Below are positions 6,606 to 13,927 of a stretch of DNA of 64,000 nucleotides, piece by piece. Both the position numbers and the translations under genes were made by a program. Under the pieces are notes generated by a model. It made no database searches. It was not told where the DNA came from and saw only the letters and a list, made by a program, of their open reading frames with translations. The stretch is from Aeromicrobium choanae. GTDB taxonomy: Bacteria > Actinomycetota > Actinomycetes > Propionibacteriales > Nocardioidaceae. Each line of letters opens with the position of its first letter. Position 1 is the stretch's first letter. The stretch spans positions 2,604,001 through 2,668,000 of the forward strand of contig NZ_LT796768.1 of the NCBI RefSeq assembly GCF_900167475.1, written 5' to 3'.

Positions 6606-8290
6606 ACGCCCATCGTGTTGCGCGGGTACAGCGCGTTGACGTCGGTGGCGACGTTCACGAGGTAGGGCACGCCCGAGGCGAACGCGCGGTCCAGGGCCGG
6701 GCCGATCCCGCGCGGGTCGGTGACGAACTCGCCGCCGCCCCCCAGCGCCTCGACGACCTGGTCGTACCGGGTGTTGGGCGCCAGGTCGGCCGCCACGTCG
6801 TAGCCGTAGAGCATCTGCATCGGGGGCTTCTCCAGGCCCCACGCCGAGTTGTTGCCCACGACGATGACGACCGGAAGGTTGTGACGCACCAGGGTGTCGA
6901 CGTCGATGAGGGACATGCCCGCCGCGCCGTCGCCCATCAGCAGCACCACCTGGCTGGACGGCCGGGCGATGCGCGCGGCCATCGCCGCGCCGAGGCCGGC
7001 GCCGAGGCAGCCGTACGGTCCGGGGTCGAGCCAGCCGCCGGGGCGCTGGGGCTCGACGAACTTGCCGGCGAACGACACGAAGTCGCCGCCGTCGCCGATC
7101 ACGACCGCGTCGTCGGCCAGCCGCGGCAGCAGCTCGCCGTAGATGCGCGCGGGGTGGATCGGGTCGGCCTCGGCGGTGAGCAGGGCCGAGTCGCGCTCCA
7201 CGGCGGAGGCGACGACGTCCTGCAGCTCGCCGAGCCAGGAGGCCCAGTCCGGCCGGGACGTGCCGGACTGCAGGCCCTGGAGCAGGGCGTCGAAGACGAG
7301 GGTGAGGTCGCCGGCGACCGAGCCGCCGAGCGATGCGTGCGTGGAGACCTGGCCGGGGGAGTCGGCGACGTGCACCGTGACGGCGGGGTCGCCGCCCTCC
7401 TTGCCGCCGAAGCGACCGAAGCCGAGCCGGAAGTCCAGCGGGGTTCCCACGACCACGACGAGGTCGGCGGTGCCCAGCGCGCGCGAGCGCGCCTTGGTGA
7501 CGAGGTTCGGGTGGCCTCCGGGGACGATGCCGCGGCCCATGCCGTTCGCGATCGCGGGGATGCCGGACTCCTGGACGAAGCGCAGGGCGGCCTCCTCCGC
7601 GTGGTCGGACCACACGTCGCTGCCCAGGATGACGACCGGGCGTCGCGCCTGCGCCAGCAGCCGCACGATGCCGGCCACGGCGTCGGGGTCGGGCTCGAGG
7701 CGGTTCGTCGTGGGACCGCTCGACACGTGCTTCACCGGGCCGGAGTTGAAGAACTCGTCCATCGGGATGTCGACGAACGTGGGGCCGCGGTGCGAGGAGC
7801 CGGCGAGGGTGAACGCCTCGTCGACGACCGGCGCGATGTCGGCCAGGCTGCGCGCCGTGGTGGCCGACTTCGTGATGGTCTGGAAGATCGGCGGGTGGTC
7901 CAGCTCCTGCAGCGTGCCGGTGCCCCAGGTCGACTCGGCGGCGCGGCCGCCCACGACGACGAGCGGCGATCCCGAGAAGTACGCCTGGGCCACGGGGCTG
8001 ACGCCGTTGGTGACGCCGGGTCCGGCGGTCAGGACGGCCAGGCCGGGCGTGCGGGTCAGCTTGCCGATGGCCTCGGCGGCGAAGACGGCCGAGGGCTCGT
8101 GGCGCACGTCGATGATCGGCATCGGCGAGTCGGACTTCACCGCGGCGTCGTACATCGGGAAGATGTGGGCACCGGACAGGGTGAACATCGCCTCGGCGCC
8201 GTGGGCGCGCGCGACGTCGAGTGCGTGGTGGCCGCCGTGCGGCCCGGTGGGCTCGGGGAACGTGGCGTCCTGCTGCTGGTCTTCGGTCAT
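6602..8290 (-). CDS. Thiamine diphosphate-dependent acetolactate synthase-like enzyme (IlvG/Rv1820 type)
   Basis: 562 residues from the ATG at 8290. Three-domain TPP fold: the N-terminal pyrimidine-binding domain has FTLSGAHIFPMYD and the catalytic-type Glu in DVRHEPSAVFAAEA (about residues 62-76), with TAGPGVTNGVSP; a middle domain begins at about 200; the C-terminal domain has MGDGAAGMS and VVVGNNSAWG, the GDG...NN cofactor motif. It resembles Mycobacterium Rv1820, annotated as acetolactate synthase, more than biosynthetic IlvB. The neighbour is a thioesterase rather than ilvN/ilvC, so a 2-hydroxyacyl-CoA lyase or other lyase activity is possible. A TAACCT hexamer 7 nt before the ATG suggests a leaderless mRNA. 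Confidence 0.82.
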   Translation of the reverse strand: MTEDQQQDATFPEPTGPHGGHHALDVARAHGAEAMFTLSGAHIFPMYDAAVKSDSPMPIIDVRHEPSAVFAAEAIGKLTRTPGLAVLTAGPGVTNGVSPVAQAYFSGSPLVVVGGRAAESTWGTGTLQELDHPPIFQTITKSATTARSLADIAPVVDEAFTLAGSSHRGPTFVDIPMDEFFNSGPVKHVSSGPTTNRLEPDPDAVAGIVRLLAQARRPVVILGSDVWSDHAEEAALRFVQESGIPAIANGMGRGIVPGGHPNLVTKARSRALGTADLVVVVGTPLDFRLGFGRFGGKEGGDPAVTVHVADSPGQVSTHASLGGSVAGDLTLVFDALLQGLQSGTSRPDWASWLGELQDVVASAVERDSALLTAEADPIHPARIYGELLPRLADDAVVIGDGGDFVSFAGKFVEPQRPGGWLDPGPYGCLGAGLGAAMAARIARPSSQVVLLMGDGAAGMSLIDVDTLVRHNLPVVIVVGNNSAWGLEKPPMQMLYGYDVAADLAPNTRYDQVVEALGGGGEFVTDPRGIGPALDRAFASGVPYLVNVATDVNALYPRNTMGV

Positions 8291-8297
8291 GTGACGC

Positions 8298-8303
8298 AGG
8301 TTA
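8298..8303 (-). promoter_or_regulatory. -10 TAACCT, leaderless start of TPP enzyme
   Basis: On the minus strand TAACCT ends 7 nt before the ATG at 8290. It is back-to-back with the pdtaS -10, so the two genes diverge from a 51-bp region. Confidence 0.5.
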
Positions 8304-8329
8304 CCCGCGAGTCGCTTCCAGCGGAGCCC

Positions 8330-8335
8330 TAGGCT
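8330..8335 (+). promoter_or_regulatory. -10 TAGGCT, leaderless start of pdtaS
   Basis: TAGGCT ends 6 nt before the GTG at 8342, with no Shine-Dalgarno. Confidence 0.6.
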
Positions 8336-8341
8336 CGGAAC

Positions 8342-9736
8342 GTGCCCTCCTTCGAAGACATTGCCGACGCGCAGACGGCTCTCACGACCGCGCAGATCGA
8401 TCGCCTGCAGCTGCTGGTGACCGACTGGCAGATCGTCGCCGACCTGTCCTTCAGCGACCTCGTCCTGTGGGTGGAGGACGCCGAGGAGAAGGGGATGTGG
8501 GCGGCCGCGCAGATCCGTCCGACCACCGGTCCCACCACGCTGCTGGAGGACGTCGTGGGCACGTTCGTCCCGCGCGACCTGTCCGACATCGGCGACGAGG
8601 TCCTGGCCGACGGTGCCGTGGTCGTCCAGACGCCCGTGCCGGTCATGTGGGCCGGTCGCAGGATCGCGCTGATCGTCACGCGCCGCCCCGCCACGGACCG
8701 CCGCGCGGCGGGCGCCCTCGAGTCGGCGTACCAGCGCACGAGCGAGGAGCTGTTCGAGATGATCCAGCGCGGCGAGTTCCCGCTGCCGGGCGTCCCGTCC
8801 GAGCTGGCCGACTCCCTGCGCGTGGGCGACGGCTTCGTCCGCACCGACGCCGACGGACTGGTCGCCTACGCGAGCCCGAACGCCCTGTCGGCCTACCGGC
8901 GGCTGGGCTACACCGGCGACCTGCGCGGCGCCGACCTGATCGACCTGACGACGCACCTCATCGGCGCCGATGCCGACCGGCCCTTCAGCACGCTGTTCGG
9001 GGCCGGCGAGGCGGAGGCGGAGATCGAGAGCGGTGGCGCATCGATGCTGCTGCGGATCATGCCGCTGCGCAGCGGGGGAGCGGCGACCGGCTCGCTGATC
9101 CTGCTGCGTGACGTCACCGAGCTGCGGCTGCGCGAGCGGGAGCTGGTCTCGAAGGACGCGACGATCCGCGAGATCCACCACCGGGTGAAGAACAACCTGC
9201 AGACCGTGGCGGCGCTGCTGCGGCTTCAGAGCCGCCGGATGGAGATCCCCGCCGCGCGCGAGGCCCTGCAGGAGGCCGAGCGCCGGGTGGGATCCATCGC
9301 GCTGGTGCACGAGACCCTCAGCCAGTCGTTCGACGAGTCAGTCGAGTTCGACGCGATCGCGGACACGCTGCTGCGCACCGTGCTGGACGTGGGCGGGGGC
9401 GTGGTCAAGGCCGAGCGCGTCGGCTCGTTCGGGCTCGTGCCCGCCGAGATCGCCACGCCGCTGGCGATGACGCTCACCGAGCTCGTGCAGAACGCGGCGG
9501 AGCACGCGTTCGGGCCGGAGGGCGGCCGGGTGATGCTCGCGGTGAACCGGATCCGCGGACGGATCCGGCTGCGCGTGAGCGATGACGGACGGGGCCTGCC
9601 GGACGACTTCGATCCGACGCTCAGTCTGGGGCTGTCGATCGTGTCGACGCTGGTGCGGGGGGAGCTGAAGGGCGAGCTCGACTACGAGTCGATGCCGTCG
9701 GGCGGCACGACCGTGACGATCGCGTTCGGGCTGTGA
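8342..9736 (+). CDS. pdtaS: Cytosolic sensor histidine kinase PdtaS
   Basis: 464 residues without membrane segments. An N-terminal GAF-like region (about 20-140) is followed by a PAS-like region (about 160-275), then a HisKA_2 phosphoacceptor helix EIHHRVKNNLQTVAALLRLQ (His279/280), and an ATPase domain with the N box LTELVQNAAEHAF and G box SDDGRGLPDDF. This is the architecture of PdtaS (Mtb Rv3220c), which signals to the RNA-binding ANTAR regulator PdtaR and in mycobacteria responds to copper and nitric oxide. The partner is not in this window. Position beside whiB1 and rsrA/sigR matches Mycobacterium. Confidence 0.9.
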   Translation: MPSFEDIADAQTALTTAQIDRLQLLVTDWQIVADLSFSDLVLWVEDAEEKGMWAAAQIRPTTGPTTLLEDVVGTFVPRDLSDIGDEVLADGAVVVQTPVPVMWAGRRIALIVTRRPATDRRAAGALESAYQRTSEELFEMIQRGEFPLPGVPSELADSLRVGDGFVRTDADGLVAYASPNALSAYRRLGYTGDLRGADLIDLTTHLIGADADRPFSTLFGAGEAEAEIESGGASMLLRIMPLRSGGAATGSLILLRDVTELRLRERELVSKDATIREIHHRVKNNLQTVAALLRLQSRRMEIPAAREALQEAERRVGSIALVHETLSQSFDESVEFDAIADTLLRTVLDVGGGVVKAERVGSFGLVPAEIATPLAMTLTELVQNAAEHAFGPEGGRVMLAVNRIRGRIRLRVSDDGRGLPDDFDPTLSLGLSIVSTLVRGELKGELDYESMPSGGTTVTIAFGL

Positions 9737-9742
9737 GCCCGA

Positions 9743-9994
9743 TCAGGCGGTGCGGATGCGAGCGCGGGCGTTGCGACGCTTCAGCGCGCGGCGCTCGTCC
9801 TCGCTGAGGCCGCCCCACACGCCGTGGTCCTGGCCGGACTCGAGTGCCCACTGGAGACACTGCTCACGCACGTCGCAGCGACGGCACACCAGCTTGGCCT
9901 CTTCGACCTGCAGGATCGCCGGGCCGGTGTTGCCGATCGGGAAGAACAGTTCCGGATCTTCGTCCAGACAGGCCGAACGATGACGCCAATCCAT
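9743..9994 (-). CDS. whiB1: WhiB-family iron-sulfur regulator WhiB1
   Basis: 83 residues, nearly identical in layout to Mtb WhiB1: starts MDWRHRSACLDEDPELFFP, 4Fe-4S ligands C9, C37, C40 and C46 (CRRCDVREQC), the G(V/I)WGG turn and the basic tail SEDERRALKRRNARARIR. WhiB1 binds a [4Fe-4S] cluster, interacts with the primary sigma factor and responds to nitric oxide. AAAGGAG lies 8 nt before the ATG. The gene converges on pdtaS with only 6 nt between the stops, and its upstream region is shared with the divergent membrane-protein gene. Confidence 0.95.
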   Translation of the reverse strand: MDWRHRSACLDEDPELFFPIGNTGPAILQVEEAKLVCRRCDVREQCLQWALESGQDHGVWGGLSEDERRALKRRNARARIRTA

Positions 9995-10160
9995 ACGGAT
10001 GACTCCTTTGGCTGCTTACGTGGGGGGAAACCGCGCACCGGGGCGCACGCTCGTCCAGTTTCGCAAGGTTCTCCACAGTCCACAACCACTGTCGGCGGAC
10101 TGGTTCTGAGGGAAACGTCACATATTCGTAACACGGAAATTGCTTGCGTTCACGCCGCGT

Positions 10161-10166
10161 TAGCCT
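10161..10166 (+). promoter_or_regulatory. -10 TAGCCT, leaderless start of membrane-protein gene
   Basis: TAGCCT ends 6 nt before the GTG at 10173. Confidence 0.5.
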
Positions 10167-10172
10167 GAGACG

Positions 10173-10568
10173 GTGCCCGTCTCCACTCGTATCCCTCTCC
10201 TCACGGCCGCGGTCGTCGTCGCCCTGCAGGGCCTGGTCTTCCTCGTGCTGGCGGTGCTCGACCTGAGCGGCCTGGTCTCCGGACGCATCGCCGTCGGGGT
10301 CGGGATCGGGATCCTGCTGCTGCTGGTCGGCGCCGGCCTGGTCGCGGCGGCCGTGGGTCTGGCCCGCGGCGCCCACGTCGCCCGGGGGCCCGCGGTGGTC
10401 GCCCAGCTGATCGGTCTCGGACTGGCCTGGTCGCTGCGCCAGCCCGACCCCAACACGGGGGACAACCGCGCGGTCGCGGTGGCGATCGCCGTGTCGGCCC
10501 TGGTCGTCCTCGGATCCCTGGCCACGGGCCCGGCTCGCCGGGCGCTGGCCGACGACTACGAGGCGTGA
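10173..10568 (+). CDS. Small four-helix membrane protein, unknown function
   Basis: 131 residues from a GTG start. Four hydrophobic helices are visible at about residues 7-33, 36-63, 68-85 and 97-117, with a hydrophilic DPNTGDNRA loop and a short acidic C terminus. No catalytic or binding motif was recognised. It is divergent from whiB1 across a 178-bp region and followed by the malic enzyme gene after 116 nt. The start is supported by the -10 hexamer 6 nt upstream. Confidence 0.75.
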   Translation: MPVSTRIPLLTAAVVVALQGLVFLVLAVLDLSGLVSGRIAVGVGIGILLLLVGAGLVAAAVGLARGAHVARGPAVVAQLIGLGLAWSLRQPDPNTGDNRAVAVAIAVSALVVLGSLATGPARRALADDYEA

Positions 10569-10684
10569 CCCGTGTGCGAGACTTGACGCTGGGGCACACC
10601 CCGTCCTCACCCGCGGAAAGACACCGCACCCGGCAGCCGGACCGGCGCCGCCCGCACCTGTAGTCCCACGCTGCGCGAGGAACC

Positions 10685-11899
10685 ATGTCCACCCAACTCG
10701 ACCCGATCGATGCTGACCTGCTCATGACGCTCACCGAACACGACGACCCCGTTTTCTCGCTGCACCGCGGCGGAAAGATGGAAGTCGCCTCGACGGTACC
10801 CGTGGCGGACGCCGACGACCTGTCGCTGGCCTACACGCCGGGCGTCGCGAAGGTGTGCGAGGCCATCGCCGCCGATCCTGAGATCGCGCACGAGTACACG
10901 TGGGTCGGCAACACGGTCGCCGTCGTCACCGACGGCACGGCCGTCCTGGGCCTGGGCGACATCGGTCCCGCCGCCGCGATGCCGGTGATGGAGGGCAAGG
11001 CGATCCTGTTCAAGCAGTTCGGCGGCGTCGACGCCATCCCGATCGCGCTCGACACCACCGACACCGACGAGATCGTCGAGACGATCGTGCGGCTCGCCCC
11101 CACCTTCGGCGGCATCAACCTGGAGGACATCTCCAGCCCTCGCTGCTTCGAGATCGAGCGCCGCCTCATCGAGCGCCTCGACATCCCGGTCTTCCACGAC
11201 GACCAGCACGGCACCGCCGTGGTGGTGCTCGCGGGCCTCTACAACGCGCTGCGCCTGACCGACCGCGAGCCCGACGAGATCAAGGTGGTCATCTCCGGCG
11301 CGGGCGCGGCGGGCGTGGCGATCACGAAGATCCTCCGCTCGGCCGGCGTGCGCAAGATCAGCGTCGTCGACCGCACCGGCGTGATCACGCCCGCGCGCGA
11401 CGACCTGAACGAGGTCAAGCAGTTCCTGGCCGAGGAGACCGCCGACTGGGCCCGCCCCGGCTCGGTGGCGGACGCCCTCGACGGGGCCGACGTCTTCGTC
11501 GGCGTCTCGGGCGGCACGGTGCCCGAGGAGGCCGTCGCGAGGATGGCCCCCGACGCGATCATCTTCGCGCTGGCGAACCCGAACCCCGAGGTCCACCCCG
11601 ACGTCGCGAACCGTCATGCGCGGATCGTGGCCACGGGCCGCTCGGACTTCCCGAACCAGCTCAACAACGTGCTGGTGTTCCCGGGCATCTTCCGCGGCGC
11701 GCTCGACGTGCGCGCCACGACGATCTCCGAGTCGATGAAGCTGGCCGCGGCCCGTGCCATCGCCGACCTCGTGGACGACGACGAGCTGACCGAGACCCAC
11801 ATCATCCCCTCGCCGTTCGACCCCCGGGTGTCGCAGGCGGTCGCCCGCGCGGTCACCGACACCGCCCGGCGCGACGGCCTGGCGCGTCGCCCCTACTGA
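10685..11899 (+). CDS. NAD(P)-dependent malic enzyme
   Basis: 404 residues. Oxidatively decarboxylates malate to pyruvate in the cytoplasm, linking the TCA cycle to gluconeogenesis. Signatures: [11 protein letters not shown] (catalytic Tyr region), [34 protein letters not shown] (catalytic Lys), [18 protein letters not shown], metal site [11 protein letters not shown], a Rossmann motif [11 protein letters not shown], and FALANPNPE. Length is that of the short bacterial form without a phosphotransacetylase domain. GCGAGGA precedes the ATG. The NAD/NADP preference cannot be read with confidence. Confidence 0.93.
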   Translation: MSTQLDPIDADLLMTLTEHDDPVFSLHRGGKMEVASTVPVADADDLSLAYTPGVAKVCEAIAADPEIAHEYTWVGNTVAVVTDGTAVLGLGDIGPAAAMPVMEGKAILFKQFGGVDAIPIALDTTDTDEIVETIVRLAPTFGGINLEDISSPRCFEIERRLIERLDIPVFHDDQHGTAVVVLAGLYNALRLTDREPDEIKVVISGAGAAGVAITKILRSAGVRKISVVDRTGVITPARDDLNEVKQFLAEETADWARPGSVADALDGADVFVGVSGGTVPEEAVARMAPDAIIFALANPNPEVHPDVANRHARIVATGRSDFPNQLNNVLVFPGIFRGALDVRATTISESMKLAAARAIADLVDDDELTETHIIPSPFDPRVSQAVARAVTDTARRDGLARRPY

Positions 11900-11982
11900 T
11901 CGGCCCACCCTCGCGGGCGGGCGGAGCGCGATCCGGTTAGGGTCGCACCCGTAGTTGTCGCCCCGACCCCAGGAGATCGCTC

Positions 11983-12951
11983 GTGTTCGCCGTCTACGCC
12001 GCCTCGATGGACCCCAAGAACCCGCTGGACGGTCTGGTGGTGGGCGAGCGGCCCGATCCCGAGGTGCCCGCCGGCTGGACCACGGTCACGGTCAAGGCCG
12101 CCTCGATCAACCACCATGACGTGTGGAGCCTGCGCGGCGTCGGTCTGCGCGAGGAGTCGCTGCCGATGATCCTGGGCTGTGACGCCGCCGGCTTCGACGA
12201 GGACGGCAACGAGGTCATCGTGCACGCCGTGATCAGCGATCCGGACTGGGTGGGCGACGAGACGCTCGACCCCCGCCGCTCGCTGCTGTCGGAGCGCCAC
12301 CAGGGCACCTTCGCCGAGAAGGTTGCCGTGCCGCGCCGCAACGTGGTGCCCAAGCCGGCCGGACTCTCGATGGCCGAGGCCGCGTGCCTGCCCACGGCGT
12401 GGCTGACCGCCTACCGGATGCTGTTCACCCAGGCCGACCTGAGCCCCGGCGACGCGGTGCTGGTGCAGGGTGCCGGGGGAGGCGTCGCCACCGCCGCGAT
12501 CACGCTGGCCCGCGCGGCCGGCTTCCGCGTGTACGCGACCAGCCGCGACGAGGACAAGCGCCGGCGCGCCTTGGAGATCGGCGCGCACGAGGTGTTCGAG
12601 TCCGGTGCCCGGCTGCCCGTCAAGGTGGACGCCGTGATGGAGACCGTCGGTGCGGCCACGTGGTCGCACTCGGTGCGCTCCATGCGTCCCGGCGGCACGC
12701 TCGTCATCTCCGGCGCCACCTCGGGGGACGCCCCGTCCCACGCCGAGCTGACCCGGATCTTCTTCCAGCAGATGCGCGTCCACGGCTCCACGATGGGCAC
12801 CCGCGAAGAGCTGCGCCGGCTGGCCGAGTTCATGGCCGTCACGGGCACCACGCCGCTGATCGACGCCGAGATCCCCATGGAGAACGCCGCCGAGGGCCTT
12901 CAGCGGGTCATCGACGGCGACGTGTTCGGCAAGATCGTCCTCACCCGCTGA
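11983..12951 (+). CDS. Medium-chain dehydrogenase / quinone oxidoreductase-like protein
   Basis: 322 residues from a GTG preceded by AGGAG. GroES-like N-terminal domain (ASINHHDVWSLRGVG, LGCDAAGFDEDGNEV) followed by a Rossmann domain with VQGAGGGVATAAITLARAAG and an NADP-type TSRDEDKRRRA loop. The structural-zinc four-cysteine loop is absent, which favours a zinc-free NADPH:quinone or enoyl reductase. No operon partner; a TAGGGT hexamer near 11938 gives a leader of about 35 nt. The substrate is unknown. Confidence 0.85.
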   Translation: MFAVYAASMDPKNPLDGLVVGERPDPEVPAGWTTVTVKAASINHHDVWSLRGVGLREESLPMILGCDAAGFDEDGNEVIVHAVISDPDWVGDETLDPRRSLLSERHQGTFAEKVAVPRRNVVPKPAGLSMAEAACLPTAWLTAYRMLFTQADLSPGDAVLVQGAGGGVATAAITLARAAGFRVYATSRDEDKRRRALEIGAHEVFESGARLPVKVDAVMETVGAATWSHSVRSMRPGGTLVISGATSGDAPSHAELTRIFFQQMRVHGSTMGTREELRRLAEFMAVTGTTPLIDAEIPMENAAEGLQRVIDGDVFGKIVLTR

Positions 12952-12968
12952 CCCGCCGCGCTCGGACG

Positions 12969-13682
12969 TCAGTCGAGCAGGTGCCGCAGGTACCTGTCAG
13001 GGCGGTCGAGGAAAGCGCGCCAGTGGTGCAGCAGCTCGAGATCCTCCCAGGCCGTCTCGCGCCAGCCCCACTCGCCGACCTCGAGGATGCGCGCCCCCGG
13101 CAGCGACGCCAGGACGGGGGAGTGCGTCGCGCACAGGACCTGGCCCCGGTCGCGGGTGATCCGGTCGAGCGTCGCCATCAGGGCGAGCGTGTTGGAGAAC
13201 GAGAGGGCGGCCTCCGGCTCGTCGAGGCAGTAGAACCCCGCCCCGTCGAAGCGGTGCTGCAACAGGGCCACGAAGGACTCGCCGTGGCTCATCGCGTGGA
13301 AGTCGGGCTCGTGAGGATTGCCGCCCGGGTGGTCCGCGAGGTAGGAGTACCAGCCGTGCATCGTCTCGGCGCGCAGGAAGAAGCCCCATCGGCCGCTGCC
13401 GACCCCACGCTGGATCGTCAGGTCCTGCCACAGTGACGACTCGGTCTCGCGGGTCTGGTGGCGACCGAAGGCGGAGCCACCCTCGGGCGACAGGCCGTAC
13501 GCGACGGCGATCGCCTCGACGAGCGTGGACTTGCCCGAGCCGTTCTGCCCGACGAGGAACGTGACCCCCGGGCCGAGGTCGAGGCCGTCGCGCACCAGCT
13601 GGCTCACCGCGGGGATCGAGGCGGACCAGTCGCCCGGCTCCGTGCCGGTGACCCGCACGACGGGCGGCTGATCGAAGTCCAC
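12969..13682 (-). CDS. AAA/SMC-like ATPase
   Basis: 237 residues. Walker A FLVGQNGSGKSTLVEAIAVAYG (about residues 42-63), ABC-type signature MSHGESFVALL, Walker B GAGFYCLDEPEAALS and a final His (CATHSP). This is the compact ATPase type seen in many bacteria (YhaN/RecF-like, DUF-type AAA_21/AAA_23) with no long coiled coil. Function unknown; members often act in DNA or phage-defence contexts, but no partner nuclease is adjacent, so none is assigned. The GTG at 13682 lies 6 nt after a TAGGTT -10. The gene converges on the quinone oxidoreductase with 17 nt between the stops. Confidence 0.85.
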   Translation of the reverse strand: MDFDQPPVVRVTGTEPGDWSASIPAVSQLVRDGLDLGPGVTFLVGQNGSGKSTLVEAIAVAYGLSPEGGSAFGRHQTRETESSLWQDLTIQRGVGSGRWGFFLRAETMHGWYSYLADHPGGNPHEPDFHAMSHGESFVALLQHRFDGAGFYCLDEPEAALSFSNTLALMATLDRITRDRGQVLCATHSPVLASLPGARILEVGEWGWRETAWEDLELLHHWRAFLDRPDRYLRHLLD

Positions 13683-13688
13683 GGGAGC

Positions 13689-13694
13689 AACCTA
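13689..13694 (-). promoter_or_regulatory. -10 TAGGTT, leaderless start of ATPase gene
   Basis: On the minus strand TAGGTT ends 6 nt before the GTG at 13682. Confidence 0.55.
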
Positions 13695-13743
13695 GTGGCC
13701 GGGACCGACACCGAGCGGCACAACGACGTTCGGCGAGCGGCGG

Positions 13744-13920
13744 TCAGTCCTCGTCGTCGTCGAGGCGGGCCAGCCAGGTGGCGAGCCGCTCGACGGGCAC
13801 CTCGAACTCGGGGTTGAGGTCGACGAAGATCGAGAACTGCTCGGCCAGCCACGCGAAGGAGACCTCCTCCTCCCCGCGGCGGGCCGTCAGCTCCTCGATG
13901 CCCCGATCGGTGAAGTACAT
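13744..13920 (-). CDS. DUF6104-type small acidic protein downstream of kgd
   Basis: 58 residues, acidic, starting MYFTDRGIEELTARRGEEEV and ending in a DDDED tail, with FAWLAEQFSIFVDLNPEFEVPVERLATWLARL as the conserved core. Small proteins of this pattern occur directly downstream of the 2-oxoglutarate dehydrogenase gene in many Actinobacteria. Here it is 7 nt after the kgd stop on the same strand. The conserved linkage suggests a role with the 2-oxoglutarate enzyme, but none is established. The gene is real by composition, spacing and conservation of context. Confidence 0.8.
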   Translation of the reverse strand: MYFTDRGIEELTARRGEEEVSFAWLAEQFSIFVDLNPEFEVPVERLATWLARLDDDED

Positions 13921-13927
13921 CGTCGGA

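Noticed and set aside
9995-10172. CRP site controlling whiB1
   Set aside because: Mycobacterial whiB1 has CRP sites, but no TGTGA-N6-TCACA dyad was found in this region.
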